Both the position numbers and the translations under genes were made by a program. Positions 16,342-26,621 of a stretch of DNA of 64,000 nucleotides are shown here, in pieces. The notes under the pieces were generated by a model. It had not been told where the DNA came from and searched no databases. It saw only the letters and a list, made by a program, of their open reading frames with translations. The stretch spans positions 496,001 to 560,000 of the forward strand of contig NZ_JAKFFS010000005.1 of the NCBI RefSeq assembly GCF_021502725.1. The letters are read 5' to 3'. This DNA is from Dyadobacter sp. CY345. Lineage in GTDB: Bacteria > Bacteroidota > Bacteroidia > Cytophagales > Spirosomataceae. Numbering within the stretch: position 1 is the first letter of the stretch; each line of letters starts with the position of its first letter.

Positions 16342-18666
16342 TTATCGTACAGAATTTCTTGGATCTGAATTTGTCTGCAACAAATATTCTTTAGGTGGTT
16401 CAACACCGAGAAGATTTTTAACAAAATAGTCCCAGCGTTTTCTCATCATATACGGATTATAACTTCCATATCCATGGCGACTATTCGGAAAAATGACAAG
16501 ATCGTAATCTTTATTAGCTTTTTCCAGCGCTTCCACGACGAGCATCGTGTTGTAAGGTGGCACATTGTCGTCCATCATTCCGTGTGCAAGCATCAATTTC
16601 CCTTTCAGTTTTTTTGCATGAACCTGATTCGCCTGGTTTTCATAGTTCGAAACACCTTTTGTTGTTTCCGTTAAAAGTCCAATATAACGCTCGCCCCAGT
16701 CATCCTCGTAATTCCTGTTATCGTGGTTTCCTGATTCAGAAATACCCACTTTGAAAAAGTCTGGGAACATGAACATCGCACATGCCGTAGCAAAACCACC
16801 ACCCGAATGTCCGTGGATACCAACGCGGCTGGTATCCATCCAGTTGTATTTTCCAGCTAGCTGTCTGATCGCAGAAATCTGGTCTGGCAGGGTATTATCA
16901 GCCATGTTTCCATAACTCATATCATGAAAACTTTTTGATCTGGAAGGATTACTACTTCCTTCAAGCTCCATCACCACAAAACCCAATTCCGCCAAAGCCT
17001 GATTGTCTCTCCTTGAAGCATTGAATGCCCATGATCCAATACTGCCGCCTTGCGGTCCCGGATAGATATAATCAACAACCGGATATTTCCTGGTAGAATC
17101 CATATTTGTTGGCGTATACATTAATCCGTACAAATCTGTGTTTCCATCATACGCTTTTACAGAAAACGGAGTTGGCGCCTTCCAGCCAGCCGTTTTCAAA
17201 CGCGCTAGGTCCATTTTTTCAAGGGAAAGAATAAGCTTTCCATTGGCGTTACGCAAAACGGTAACCGCAGGAACATCCGGCTGGGAATAGGTATCTACAA
17301 AATAGTTGCCCGACGTCGAGAAGACTACGGAATGCATACCGGGTTCTGGTGTAAGGGAAACCAGGTTTTTTCCGTCAAATCCTATCTTATAAAAATGACT
17401 GAAATAAGGATTACCTGGCTCTTTGGCGTTGGCCATAAAATAGACAACCCTGCTTTTTTCATCAATTTTGATAACCTGTGTCACCAGCCAGTCACCTTTT
17501 GTAATCTGATTTTTCAGCTTTCCAGTTTCCGCATCATACAGATACAGATGTCCCCAGTTATCTCTTTCGGAATACCAGATAATCTCCTTCGACGATGGTA
17601 CGAAACGCCAGTTAATTCCTTTATGCCCCGACTCGAATTGCGTCTTCGAAGTTTCCTCAAAAATTTCTTTGACATCTCCGCTCTGTGCATCCGCAATCCT
17701 GATTCTTTCCTGTTTATGGTCGCGGGAAGTTGATACAAATGCCAGCTGACTTCCATCCTGGCTCCATTCGGCATCACTAAGCACGCCGCCTCTGCTGATG
17801 TCATCACCCAAGGTTGCGCGGTGTGCGTCTGGCGAAATTTTTAGCTTAATAACCGCCGGAGTTTCCACATTGATGATGACGCGGTGAAGCATTGCTATGA
17901 CACTATCGCCCGGCAAAGGATATTTCCACGATTCCAATTTCGGATGTCCGACGTTTGTAGTCACCAAAAACATATCACCTACTTTGCGTTCATCCTGCTG
18001 ATAAGTAAATATTTTTTTGGAATCCGGAGACCACAACAGAACCGGGCGATCACTATGCCGCCAACCCGCATTATCTGTTGCATAACCGAAATCCTTCACT
18101 CCATCAGTTGTCAGCTGCTTGGATTGATTTGTGGACACATCCCTCACCCACAAATTATTATCCTTGATATAAATAGCCTTCTTGCCATCCGGAGACAACG
18201 ACTCGCTTCTTGCCTCATCATCGGATTTCGCTTTCGCTTCTGAGGTAAGCTGACTACTTTTCAGGTCAAACTTCCAGTCCTTATTTCCCTGAGAAAAAGT
18301 AACATATTTTTCATCCGGCGAAAAACCGATGCTTTGGAAAGGCAACATGGAGGCCGAATAATTTTTCCCGGTTGCAGAGGAAATGGCCTCGGCCAATTTC
18401 TGATGATTAAAAGCGGGAAGACGCTTTGCTTTTACCGCATCAACCACTATGAACTCACTTCCCTGTGCTGTTAAAGTACGGTACCAAAATTTTTCACCCG
18501 AAAACCAGGTTGGCTTTCCAGCAACATTATCTACCAGATTTTGGGTGTTGTAGGCCAGAAATTTCTCCGCTTTTTTATAATCTTCTGCGGTGAGATCAGC
18601 CTGCTTTTGTGCATCAGCATTCCCGGCCAGCAGAACGGATAAAAGAATTACTGCAAACTTTTTCAT
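16342..18666 (-). CDS. S9 family peptidase, dipeptidyl peptidase IV-like
   Basis: A 774-residue exported protein: signal peptide (1-20, ending GNADA), an eight-bladed beta-propeller (about 80-480, DPPIV N-terminal type) and a C-terminal alpha/beta hydrolase. The catalytic Ser is in GIHGHSGGGFATA, Asp in GMMDDNVPP and His in NSRHGYG. DPP-IV enzymes remove X-Pro or X-Ala dipeptides from peptides, here in the periplasm or outside. The family glutamates in the propeller were not verified. The gene stands alone, with the divergent PD40 lipoprotein gene upstream. Confidence 0.93.
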   Translation of the reverse strand: MKKFAVILLSVLLAGNADAQKQADLTAEDYKKAEKFLAYNTQNLVDNVAGKPTWFSGEKFWYRTLTAQGSEFIVVDAVKAKRLPAFNHQKLAEAISSATGKNYSASMLPFQSIGFSPDEKYVTFSQGNKDWKFDLKSSQLTSEAKAKSDDEARSESLSPDGKKAIYIKDNNLWVRDVSTNQSKQLTTDGVKDFGYATDNAGWRHSDRPVLLWSPDSKKIFTYQQDERKVGDMFLVTTNVGHPKLESWKYPLPGDSVIAMLHRVIINVETPAVIKLKISPDAHRATLGDDISRGGVLSDAEWSQDGSQLAFVSTSRDHKQERIRIADAQSGDVKEIFEETSKTQFESGHKGINWRFVPSSKEIIWYSERDNWGHLYLYDAETGKLKNQITKGDWLVTQVIKIDEKSRVVYFMANAKEPGNPYFSHFYKIGFDGKNLVSLTPEPGMHSVVFSTSGNYFVDTYSQPDVPAVTVLRNANGKLILSLEKMDLARLKTAGWKAPTPFSVKAYDGNTDLYGLMYTPTNMDSTRKYPVVDYIYPGPQGGSIGSWAFNASRRDNQALAELGFVVMELEGSSNPSRSKSFHDMSYGNMADNTLPDQISAIRQLAGKYNWMDTSRVGIHGHSGGGFATACAMFMFPDFFKVGISESGNHDNRNYEDDWGERYIGLLTETTKGVSNYENQANQVHAKKLKGKLMLAHGMMDDNVPPYNTMLVVEALEKANKDYDLVIFPNSRHGYGSYNPYMMRKRWDYFVKNLLGVEPPKEYLLQTNSDPRNSVR

Positions 18667-18913
18667 GTTAAATAGTCATAGGTCAGGAGTTGGAATTATA
18701 ATTTCAAATCGCAAAATAGACATTTTATATCAATCCAGTTTACAAGCGAGCGTTTTGAATCGTTGTTTTGCCAACTTTTTATAATTAATTTAAAAATGAC
18801 TGCGCTACCCTTTCTTTCTAATCTTGATTGATGAATTAACAAATACTTTATCTGCGATTCCAACCAAGTCGAGTTATACTGCGTCTCCTAAAAGTCATAT
18901 TAACTCAACTGCC

Positions 18914-19909
18914 ATGAGAAGAATTTTAATCTGCCTCCTATTACCCATTTTCATCGTTAGCTGCATCCCATTTTTTAGTGAAAAGGATGGAAAATTTCTC
19001 AGTGAGGTTGTAAATCTGGAAGAGTTTAATTCTGAGTTTGATGATTACAACTCTGATATCGCTTATAATAAAAGCGGCCAGACCCATTTGCTTTTTTCTT
19101 CAAAACGTAAAAAAAAGAATCTCTTAAATCTGGTTTATTTTCAGGCTGAATTCTCGTACGACGGCAGGCTCGGGTTAAAACGTTACGATAATATCGCGAC
19201 CAAGTACAAAGATTATTTTTTACATTACCATCCAACGCTACGTATGGCTGAAAAGGCAAACGGGAATTTCAACGTTTTTGGTCCTAAAACAATTTCATTA
19301 TCCAGATATCTTAATGCACCGGAACGCAATGATCTGCTTTTATTTTATGCTGACGATTACGAAGGGAATCTTGAAATCAAATATGTTCCTTATTTAAATT
19401 CGAAAATCGAAGAACCTGTGAAATTTAATATCCTGAATTCTTCCGCAGATGACGCATATCCAACGTTTTCGCGGGAAGGAGACAAAATTTATTTTTGTTC
19501 AAACCGGGAAGGTAATTTCGACATTTATGAGGTGTCCATTCCTGTAACGGTGCCTCTGAATTTGACCGCCCAAAAACTGGTCAATCCTGAGAATTATACA
19601 ATAAGAAAAGTAGAGGAATTGTCAACACCCTATGATGACAAATGCCCTGCTATCGACGGGAATAAAATGATATTTGTGTCCAACAAACCAGATGGTTTTG
19701 GCGGTTTTGACATTTATGAATCCAAGCTTGTCAAAGGGAAATGGCAAACTCCGGTAAACCTTGGAAACCGGATTAATACGCGTAACGACGAATATCGGCC
19801 TATTTTTGTAGACGCTCAGGCTTTCTCCTATCAATTGTTGGTTTTTTCTTCAAACCGTCCCGGCGGAAAAGGTGGTTTTGATTTGTATATGACCGGGCTT
19901 GAAGACTGA
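18914..19909 (+). CDS. PD40 (WD40-like propeller) lipoprotein
   Basis: A 331-residue protein starting MRRILICLLLPIFIVSC, a clear lipobox. The C-terminal half has PD40 repeats: DDAYPTFSREGDKIYFCSNR, GNFDIYEV, DDKCPAIDGNKMIFVSNK, GGFDIYES, and a last FSSNRPGGKGGFDLYMT. Such propellers act in envelope processes in Bacteroidota, often beside OmpA domains (compare 51689-53587). The frame could start at a TTG at 18824, but the ATG at 18914 opens a proper lipoprotein signal. Exact function unknown. Confidence 0.8.
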   Translation: MRRILICLLLPIFIVSCIPFFSEKDGKFLSEVVNLEEFNSEFDDYNSDIAYNKSGQTHLLFSSKRKKKNLLNLVYFQAEFSYDGRLGLKRYDNIATKYKDYFLHYHPTLRMAEKANGNFNVFGPKTISLSRYLNAPERNDLLLFYADDYEGNLEIKYVPYLNSKIEEPVKFNILNSSADDAYPTFSREGDKIYFCSNREGNFDIYEVSIPVTVPLNLTAQKLVNPENYTIRKVEELSTPYDDKCPAIDGNKMIFVSNKPDGFGGFDIYESKLVKGKWQTPVNLGNRINTRNDEYRPIFVDAQAFSYQLLVFSSNRPGGKGGFDLYMTGLED

Positions 19910-19948
19910 GAAAAATTGGTTGGTAATCCTGAATAAAATCAAAGTTGT

Positions 19949-21601
19949 TTATTTGTTTATGTACAACAAATATCTCTTCTCAACCTTTGTATGCCTTGTT
20001 TTTTGATCCAGAAAATCTTTTTTGAGCATCGTGATATGGTAGTTTTCAGGCGTCAGCAGAATTTTTGCTTTTAAACCGCTACTTATCAAACTGTCTCCAA
20101 TCGCAGTAGTTGTATATAAAAAACATGGATTGTTATTGATAAAATCACCAAGCTGATCAGTTGTTTTTAAAAGATTAACATCTCCGGGACTGTAAAACTC
20201 AAATGAATAAGAAAAGGCATGATAAGACCCAACGGGTATCTCAGTATCCTTTGCGTGAATCACACGCGCAGCCTCCCTACCCGACTGATATTGCAGTAAA
20301 AACGGGTAGAAAAAAAGGAATAAAAATACGTAAAGCATAGCAGCCGAGCCATAACCTTTAAATAATATTTGCTGCAACGGAGATTCTGACTTAATAAAAA
20401 TCGATCCGAATGCAATGGCCAACATGATCACTGCGCAGAGAATAGCGTTCGGAATATTGGTCAGGTATAACAAGCCGAGAATAGCGGCGCAGAGGAGAAA
20501 TAACAATGCAGACTGAATCGTTGCAAATCGGGATAAGCTGATTTCTCCCGATTTTTGATAGAAAAAATAACCCGTAATGATGGAGAAGTAGGGAAATACG
20601 ATTACGATATAATGTGGAAGCTGGAATTTTGAAAGTGAGAACATGACAAAAGTGATGATCATACTTCCGTAAATAATCCAACGGACCGGCTGCCGGTCTT
20701 TGTCATTTTTCACCAAATAAACAACGGCCGCAACAAGTCCGATCGACCAGGGTAGAAATGCCCACAAAGTGGTATGCAAGAAAAACGAGAGATCGCCTTT
20801 TCCACGAATGGGACCTGTGTTAAAAAATCTTCCAAACTGGCTATCCCAAAAGAAAAATTTCAAACCGGAAACATTTGTCTTGCCAAAAACTACCTTTTCC
20901 GGATGCATATCAAACTGGATATACAGACAATATAACTCTGGCAGAATACAGATTAAAGTAAGGATCAGCAAAATCCACCACCGATAGTTGATAAACTGAG
21001 CCCATTGTTTGGTGATAATCCAAAATATAACCCAGCCTCCGGCAATTGTTATCAAAACGAAAATCCCTTTCGTCATGATTGCGCAGCCAGCGAAAACTGC
21101 CGCCGCCACGATATGTCTCCAATGCTTTCCCTGGTAAATACCCAACATATGCCAGATCGCGGCAATGATGCAGGCTGTCAGATACGGCTCTGCCCGAACG
21201 TCAAAATTGGCAAGTACACTGTGAAGTGCGACGGCATAAATCAGTACAGAAATCCGGGCTACGGAAGCGTTAAAAAGATCACGCGCTGTCAGGTAGGTAT
21301 AAAACAGGCTGACGAGCCAGAAAAAAAATGCCGGAAGTTTATACCCAAATCCGTTAATACCGAATATTTTATAATTTATTGCAGCCATCCAAAACGGAAA
21401 ATGCGGCTTATCCAACCAGTCAGAACCGTTTCCGTAGAGATTAACCCAATCATTATGCTGAACAATCCGCTTAGCAATTGTGGCATACAACGCACCGTCA
21501 GGTTCCATGATATCGAGCCATAATCCGGGTACGTTAAGCACAATACCAAGAAATAAAAGCCAGGGAAAATAACGTTTAAGGGAAAGTTCTGCGCTTGTCA
21601 T
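19949..21601 (-). CDS. Glycosyltransferase family 39 (ArnT/PMT-like) membrane protein
   Basis: A 550-residue protein with about 12 predicted membrane helices and a short C-terminal periplasmic part. The first loop has MEPDGALYATIAKRIV, the acidic D-x-x-x-Y-A motif of lipid-linked-sugar transferases of the ArnT/Dolichyl-P-mannose family, and WLDKPHFPFWM (the K-P-P-L-like motif). These enzymes move a sugar from a polyprenyl phosphate to lipid A, protein or polysaccharide at the outer face of the inner membrane. Donor and acceptor are unknown. It is convergent with the PD40 lipoprotein gene. Confidence 0.87.
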   Translation of the reverse strand: MTSAELSLKRYFPWLLFLGIVLNVPGLWLDIMEPDGALYATIAKRIVQHNDWVNLYGNGSDWLDKPHFPFWMAAINYKIFGINGFGYKLPAFFFWLVSLFYTYLTARDLFNASVARISVLIYAVALHSVLANFDVRAEPYLTACIIAAIWHMLGIYQGKHWRHIVAAAVFAGCAIMTKGIFVLITIAGGWVIFWIITKQWAQFINYRWWILLILTLICILPELYCLYIQFDMHPEKVVFGKTNVSGLKFFFWDSQFGRFFNTGPIRGKGDLSFFLHTTLWAFLPWSIGLVAAVVYLVKNDKDRQPVRWIIYGSMIITFVMFSLSKFQLPHYIVIVFPYFSIITGYFFYQKSGEISLSRFATIQSALLFLLCAAILGLLYLTNIPNAILCAVIMLAIAFGSIFIKSESPLQQILFKGYGSAAMLYVFLFLFFYPFLLQYQSGREAARVIHAKDTEIPVGSYHAFSYSFEFYSPGDVNLLKTTDQLGDFINNNPCFLYTTTAIGDSLISSGLKAKILLTPENYHITMLKKDFLDQKTRHTKVEKRYLLYINK

Positions 21602-21866
21602 AAATTAAGCTTTCGAATAATTGTTTAGTCTTTGATTTATTTCAACCGATTACTGGAATGATCTGTTTGAAAAAATCAAAAAAATTGATGTCTGAATATA
21701 TGCAGTTTTTGATATGAATTTCGCAACTGAATTATTTGCGACAAGATAGGAATGAAAATAGGTGATAAAATAATTTCCTCGTTATTTTTATATTTTCACG
21801 TTGTAAATTCCAACGAAAATCTGCACCAAGTTGTCTTCGATTAAAGTATCTATAATCACACTGAAA

Positions 21867-22604
21867 ATGGCCAGATATGCATTCCTCGTTTTTCTTATTC
21901 TGAAAATTTCGTCGTCGGAAGGACAAATTTCAAGATGGACGGTTGCATTTAAAGCCAGTGCAGGACGCTCGGGAATTTATAAAAATGAAGAATTAGACCG
22001 AGATACTTTCGACGAATATCGACGTGATTTCAGTTATTCCGGTGGTTTCCGAATCGGATACAAATTTTCGAAATACCTGTCCGTTTCTCTGGATCCTGAA
22101 TGGGAGAAAATAGAAGACAAGAGAAGGCGGAGCGCGATACAACGCAATGTGGAGACGGATGATGGAACATTTAGCTTTACGAATATTTACGATTACCGTA
22201 ATAAATTCAGCCGTTTACAGGCTCCTCTTTCCGTACAAATCTACCCATTTCCAGATAAAATTAAAGCGTACTTTACAGGAGGCATTATGCCGTCCTTCAT
22301 TTATAAAGGCACAATATCTTTCGATTCAAAAACCACAAGACCAAACGGGACAATCACCGAAGGCAGAAAGTTTGACGCGGATTTCAGCATACCTCAGAAC
22401 AAAGGCCAGGACAAAGATTTAAGTTATTTAGCTGGTTTGGGCTTTTCTATTTCCAAACGTTTTTCAGCAGAATTGATTTACCGATTCAACCGTCCGATCC
22501 GTTATACCTTATTTGATCCGGGTTATACAATGGTCGCTGTTCCGGTTTACACAATCCGGGCTAATCAGGGTTTACAGCTTTCTATTATTGGAAAACTGAA
22601 TTAG
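21867..22604 (+). CDS. Outer-membrane beta-barrel protein
   Basis: A 245-residue protein with signal peptide MARYAFLVFLILKISSSEG, followed by alternating amphipathic strands ending in aromatic residues, and a final strand ending LQLSIIGKLN. Segments such as SGGFRIGYKFSKYLSVSLDPEW and SYLAGLGFSISKRFSAELIYRF fit the OMP_b-brl/PorT-like fold. No ligand or partner is visible. The ATG at 21867 is preferred to a TTG at 21831 because it directly opens the signal peptide. Confidence 0.72.
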   Translation: MARYAFLVFLILKISSSEGQISRWTVAFKASAGRSGIYKNEELDRDTFDEYRRDFSYSGGFRIGYKFSKYLSVSLDPEWEKIEDKRRRSAIQRNVETDDGTFSFTNIYDYRNKFSRLQAPLSVQIYPFPDKIKAYFTGGIMPSFIYKGTISFDSKTTRPNGTITEGRKFDADFSIPQNKGQDKDLSYLAGLGFSISKRFSAELIYRFNRPIRYTLFDPGYTMVAVPVYTIRANQGLQLSIIGKLN

Positions 22605-22703
22605 AACATCGGTACCAAAGTCGTCAAGACAACGATTTTTCAATACGATTTATGGAGTATTCAAGGGTTTCTTAATATCTCGTACATCATCTAAATTTCT
22701 TGT

Positions 22704-23141
22704 ATGAATTTTACCAAAATAGCAAAATTCACCTTAACACCTTTGGCAGTATGTTTCCTGCATCTCCAATGTCAGGACTCGGATAAACAGCCTGGGCCAT
22801 GCGATTGCCAAAGTAAATCGGTAAAAAAAGAAGAGAAAAATATTGAAGCCGTGGTCGTTCACATTATGGGCAATCAGCCGGGGGGCAATCAAGGGCCGGA
22901 TAAGTATGTATTAAGAACTGCCCCCAGGGATTTTGACGGAGTGACATATAGTTTAGGAAAAAACATGTTAGTTCCCTGTCGGGATTCCCTTTCCTTACCG
23001 GTTCAATTCAGGAAACCTGGTTTGAAGGTCAATGTATCTTACAGGCGCAAAGACTGTTATGGTGCTCTCACTTCACCATATATATTCGGCGCATATGGCT
23101 ACTACATAGATTTGACTGCGATCGGGGTGACGAATCCGTAA
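22704..23141 (+). CDS. Small lipoprotein-like protein of unknown function
   Basis: A 145-residue protein. The N-terminal hydrophobic segment ends LHLQCQD, a possible lipobox, followed by a Cys/Pro-rich stretch (PGPCDCQS) and a Lys/Glu linker. The remaining 90 residues look beta-rich with further Cys (VPCRD, KDCYGA), which might pair in the periplasm. No family was recognised. It lies about 100 bases after the outer-membrane protein gene on the same strand. Confidence 0.6.
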   Translation: MNFTKIAKFTLTPLAVCFLHLQCQDSDKQPGPCDCQSKSVKKEEKNIEAVVVHIMGNQPGGNQGPDKYVLRTAPRDFDGVTYSLGKNMLVPCRDSLSLPVQFRKPGLKVNVSYRRKDCYGALTSPYIFGAYGYYIDLTAIGVTNP

Positions 23142-23232
23142 ATATTTTAATCAGAAAACGCTCTTTTTTCGGACGACTAGGACTTCATTTTTCATATTTG
23201 TTAAAATCCATACAACAGACCTGCGTGCAATT

Positions 23233-24012
23233 TCATACCAAATCCAGTTCAATAACCTGATTTTTGTAATCCGTGGGTAATATAGCGTTCCGAATAAATT
23301 TTTCAAACCCAAAAAAACGACAGCCCTTATAAAGCCATAGTACCGGTTTTAGAAATTCAATTTTCCCGAGCGACAATAGTTGATTGACTCTGTCCGGCAC
23401 CACCATAATCTGAACCTGCCTCAACATCGGATACCGGATTGGCCCTAAATGTTTCCTGTATTGTTTATACAAATCCACAGTGAAATCGCTTTGCAACAGA
23501 TTATCTTGTAAATGCTGTTTTCGCATAATTTCCCAAGCTTCAAAAGTCGAAGGTAAATCTCTGATTTTCATACGCTCTCCAACGGCGAGAAATACCTTGA
23601 ACACATCATCTTTTTCAGCGACAGTCAGTTTTCTTTCCAGTACCTCAAATGACCGTATGGAGTAATCAATAAGCATAAAAAGAACGTCCCGATAAGCCCA
23701 GTCAGGGATTTGCGCGCCACGACTTTGTTCAACCCCATGGTGGATAGCAGCAATTTTGTCAATTGAATTCAGTGCGGCATCATACTCGGAAAACACAATT
23801 TGCCTTGCATAAGAAACCGTTGAGAAAAGTCTTCCCAAAGGATCAGCCGGCAGGCGGCCGGTAAAATAAAGCCAATCAACCGCTTTATTTAATGCAAATT
23901 CGGCTGAGGCTCCCGCAAAGATGAAAAGTATGGAATCTGCCTTACCCCAAATTTCCCTGACTATTGAACCTTCTTCTACGAAATACTTCATTTGAAACTG
24001 ATTAGCCATATC
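23233..24012 (-). CDS. Oxygenase MpaB-like/DUF2236 family protein
   Basis: A 259-residue protein. VEEGSIVREIWGKADSILFIFAGASAEFAL, the IAAIHHGVEQSRG segment with the H-x-x-V heme-binding type motif, and WAYRDVLFMLIDYSI correspond to the DUF2236/rubber-oxygenase (Lcp)/MpaB family, which bind heme b. The physiological substrate is unknown. The ATG at 24012 is chosen because AGGAG lies seven bases before it. An ATG at 24063 would add 17 atypical residues. It follows the frameshifted glycosidase gene on the same strand. Confidence 0.75.
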   Translation of the reverse strand, partial: DMANQFQMKYFVEEGSIVREIWGKADSILFIFAGASAEFALNKAVDWLYFTGRLPADPLGRLFSTVSYARQIVFSEYDAALNSIDKIAAIHHGVEQSRGAQIPDWAYRDVLFMLIDYSIRSFEVLERKLTVAEKDDVFKVFLAVGERMKIRDLPSTFEAWEIMRKQHLQDNLLQSDFTVDLYKQYRKHLGPIRYPMLRQVQIMVVPDRVNQLLSLGKIEFLKPVLWLYKGCRFFGFEKFIRNAILPTDYKNQVIELDLV

Positions 24013-24078
24013 ATGTCTCCTAAACGGGTTTAACGAAAAAAGGATTCCGCAAACTTCCCACATAAAATCGGGAGATTA

Positions 24079-26215
24079 TTATGGCTGTGGTTTTAAACCT
24101 TCCCACTTTACTTTCCATTTTCCATCTTTGGGAAAACCAGGATTTTTAGTTTTAATATCGTCAGAACCTGCACACATTAATGCGATAGCAGCCAGAAGTC
24201 CTCCGTTTCCGGGAAGGTAAATCGTCAGGCGTTTGTCCTGAAAATTATGTCCGTTGGGTAAGTACGTATTCGTCTTGATATTCTTAAAAAGAGCATCAAT
24301 CGCATTTTCCGGTTTGTTTAAACGCGTGGCCGTCATGGCGATCATGGGAAAATCCCAACCCCAGGTACGTTCCCAGTGCCAGACTTTTTCAATGGTGTCA
24401 TAAGTGTGCTGCATAACCAAAGAATCAACAACACCATTGGCCGGCAAGGTACTCAGCGCAGCCAATACCGCAGGATGGTCGATTGTGTATTTGCTTAATG
24501 GCGAGTAAGAATCTTCGACACTTTCAGCGGCTTTATAAACGCCATTCTTTTGCGCGAGCGGAGCCAGTTTATCAATAACATTCTGCCAGTCCTGATCAGG
24601 TTTTAAGCCGGAGCGCACTCTCCACTTTTGAGCAACTTGCAAAGCCCATTTCCAGTAAGCCAGCTCATAGGGTGAGTTAAATGTTTCAAGCGGATTGTAA
24701 CATTCCTGCGCCGGAATAATACCCTTTCCGAGGTTATACTTCTGGCTTTCGGCATCCAAATGAGCAAATGAAGCCATAAAATCTGCGCTTCCGAAGATCA
24801 GTTTCTGATATTTTTCTAAAACTGCTTTCGAAGGATTGTTCCGATATATCAGCTCAGCCAGGTAGATGACATGCGGTTGCTGCCAAATTAAAAATGAACC
24901 GACCGAAGATGGTGATTCCACGCCCTGATGATCCGTCATTTTTTGCCACCGCACTCCTTTATAACCTTGTCTTTCTGCAATTTCCTTTGCTCCATTGTAC
25001 ACATCGAAATACCATTTCAGACTTTTTTCCAGCAATTCAGTTCTTCCCCAAAGCGCATAGTGCGCCGCGTGCCACCAGTACATTTCCAAATGCGGTTTTC
25101 CATACCAGCTGTTATAGGTCAACCCTGTTTCCTGAGGCGGAAAATTTCCGGCACACTGGACCCGTGTGAGGTATTGAGAAAGAACAATCCGCCTTTCCAG
25201 CTCATTAGCCCGGCTGTCGGTACTTCCTGCAAGGTCTATTGCTGCTCCTGAAAGCCAGAACTTATTCCAACCCGTGATACTGCTTTTTTCAACTTCTGTA
25301 AACCCTGGCAAGCTTCCTGAAATCTTTTCTGGTGAGAAGGAAACAGTAAGCTGAAAATTATCTTTTGGTGCTGGTAAAAGTGTAAAATCGTGCTCGGCGG
25401 TTTTGGTTAATATACCTTTATCCGTCCAGTTGCCCTCGACATAGTAGCGGTCTTTGTCCAGCTTCCTGCTAAAAACAGCACCATTACCAGACTGACTTAA
25501 TGTGGTTTCATGTGCCGAATTGTTTTTTATAATTTGTCCCAACGTCTGTAAACTGGTTGGACGGGTACGGAAATCTGAATCTGACTTTTATCCTTTTTTG
25601 TTTTAATAAGTCGGACGTAATTTTCACTGAAATGATATCTTTTTCCGCATCTGCGATCGTTATTACTTTTACGGCATTACCTTCCAAAGAAAAGTTACTA
25701 ATAATCTCACCGGTCCAAGGATTCAGTTCCTGATAAATATCTTCCAGATCCTGAGGTTTAGCAATACTGCCATCCTTCTTCAAAAGCTCCAAACCGACGT
25801 TTCCAAGCTGCAAACGCGCCGGATTTTCTCTGAAATAACTGACGGCATTTTTATTTCTTGCAGGCTCATTGATTTGTACCGAATACAGCCGATCCGCTTT
25901 TCCATTAAAATCATACGGTTTCAGAGTCTCGCTGAATTTCAAATTTTCGGGATTTGGGAAACTGTGCCATCCCCATTCAGACTGCGTACCCAACGGAACT
26001 CCCTTGGCGTAGTATTCAGGAAAAGATTGAAGTCCCGTGACGTCGACTGTATACGCAAACTTGCCATTACCAACGGTTAGCGAGGAAAGTGTATCGACGG
26101 ATTTTAAAATTACATTGTGCCTGGCGACAACCGATTTTCGATCAATTTGCGAAAAGACGGGTGTTATTTGAAGGAAAGCCAGAATGAAAAACACTCCTCT
26201 TAAAAAATTATTCAT
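24079..26215 (-). pseudogene. Six-hairpin (alpha/alpha)6 glycosidase-like protein, split by a frameshift
   Basis: The first frame (26215 to 25508) has a signal peptide (ILAFLQITPVFSQ) and an N-terminal beta-sandwich with GNGKFAYTVDVTGLQSFP and GWHSFPNP. It runs out after YKKQFGT. The second frame (to 24079) continues NNSAHETTLSQSGNGAVF and then the catalytic-type barrel with YNSWYGKPHLEMYWWHAAH, RWQKMTDHQGVESPS and WQQPHVIYLAELIYR, typical of GH65/GH95-like folds. The break is at a run of six A residues on the minus strand, at about 25524-25530. Five would restore one protein of about 711 residues. Glycosidic substrate unknown. It may be a true mutation or a homopolymer error. Confidence 0.75.
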
Positions 26216-26621
26216 TAATACTTTTTGATTAAAGAGACCTTAGTTGATCTGGATTTACCCCAAACGCTCTACGTTTAACAGGTATAGTAAGACAAAATCC
26301 GCCAAGACGATTCCGGTAGTACCATATCCGGAATTATCAGTTTAGGCCGTAATAAAGATAGGTTTTAGGGTATTACCAATGATTAATGTAAATTTTTCTA
26401 TGCAACCGGTGTCGGGAACGTTATCATTTTTTTAAAATTTCCAGATCTGATATTTCCGGATTAAACGACACTGGAACAATACTGATCAATTTCGATAGGC
26501 TGGCAACCTGCAAAATTGAACATTTGTGCTTTTCATTGAATTAACTTGACAACGATCTTTTAGAAACGATGCAACTTTTATTATCATTTTGACATCTGAT
26601 CTGAGTACCGTTTTACCTTTT
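26216..26621. other. Divergent intergenic region
   Basis: No gene was seen. It must hold the promoters of the glycosidase gene (leftward) and the acyltransferase gene (rightward). On the minus strand 26402-26430 includes GATAACGTTCCCGACACCGGTTGC in pieces, with a GGTTGC/GCAACC-like half resembling LacI-type operators near Bacteroidota sugar genes, but only one half-site is clear. Confidence 0.3.

Noticed and set aside
26380-26440. LacI-type operator near the glycosidase gene
   Set aside because: Only one GCAACC half-site is clear. The second half does not match, and no LacI-family gene lies in the window.
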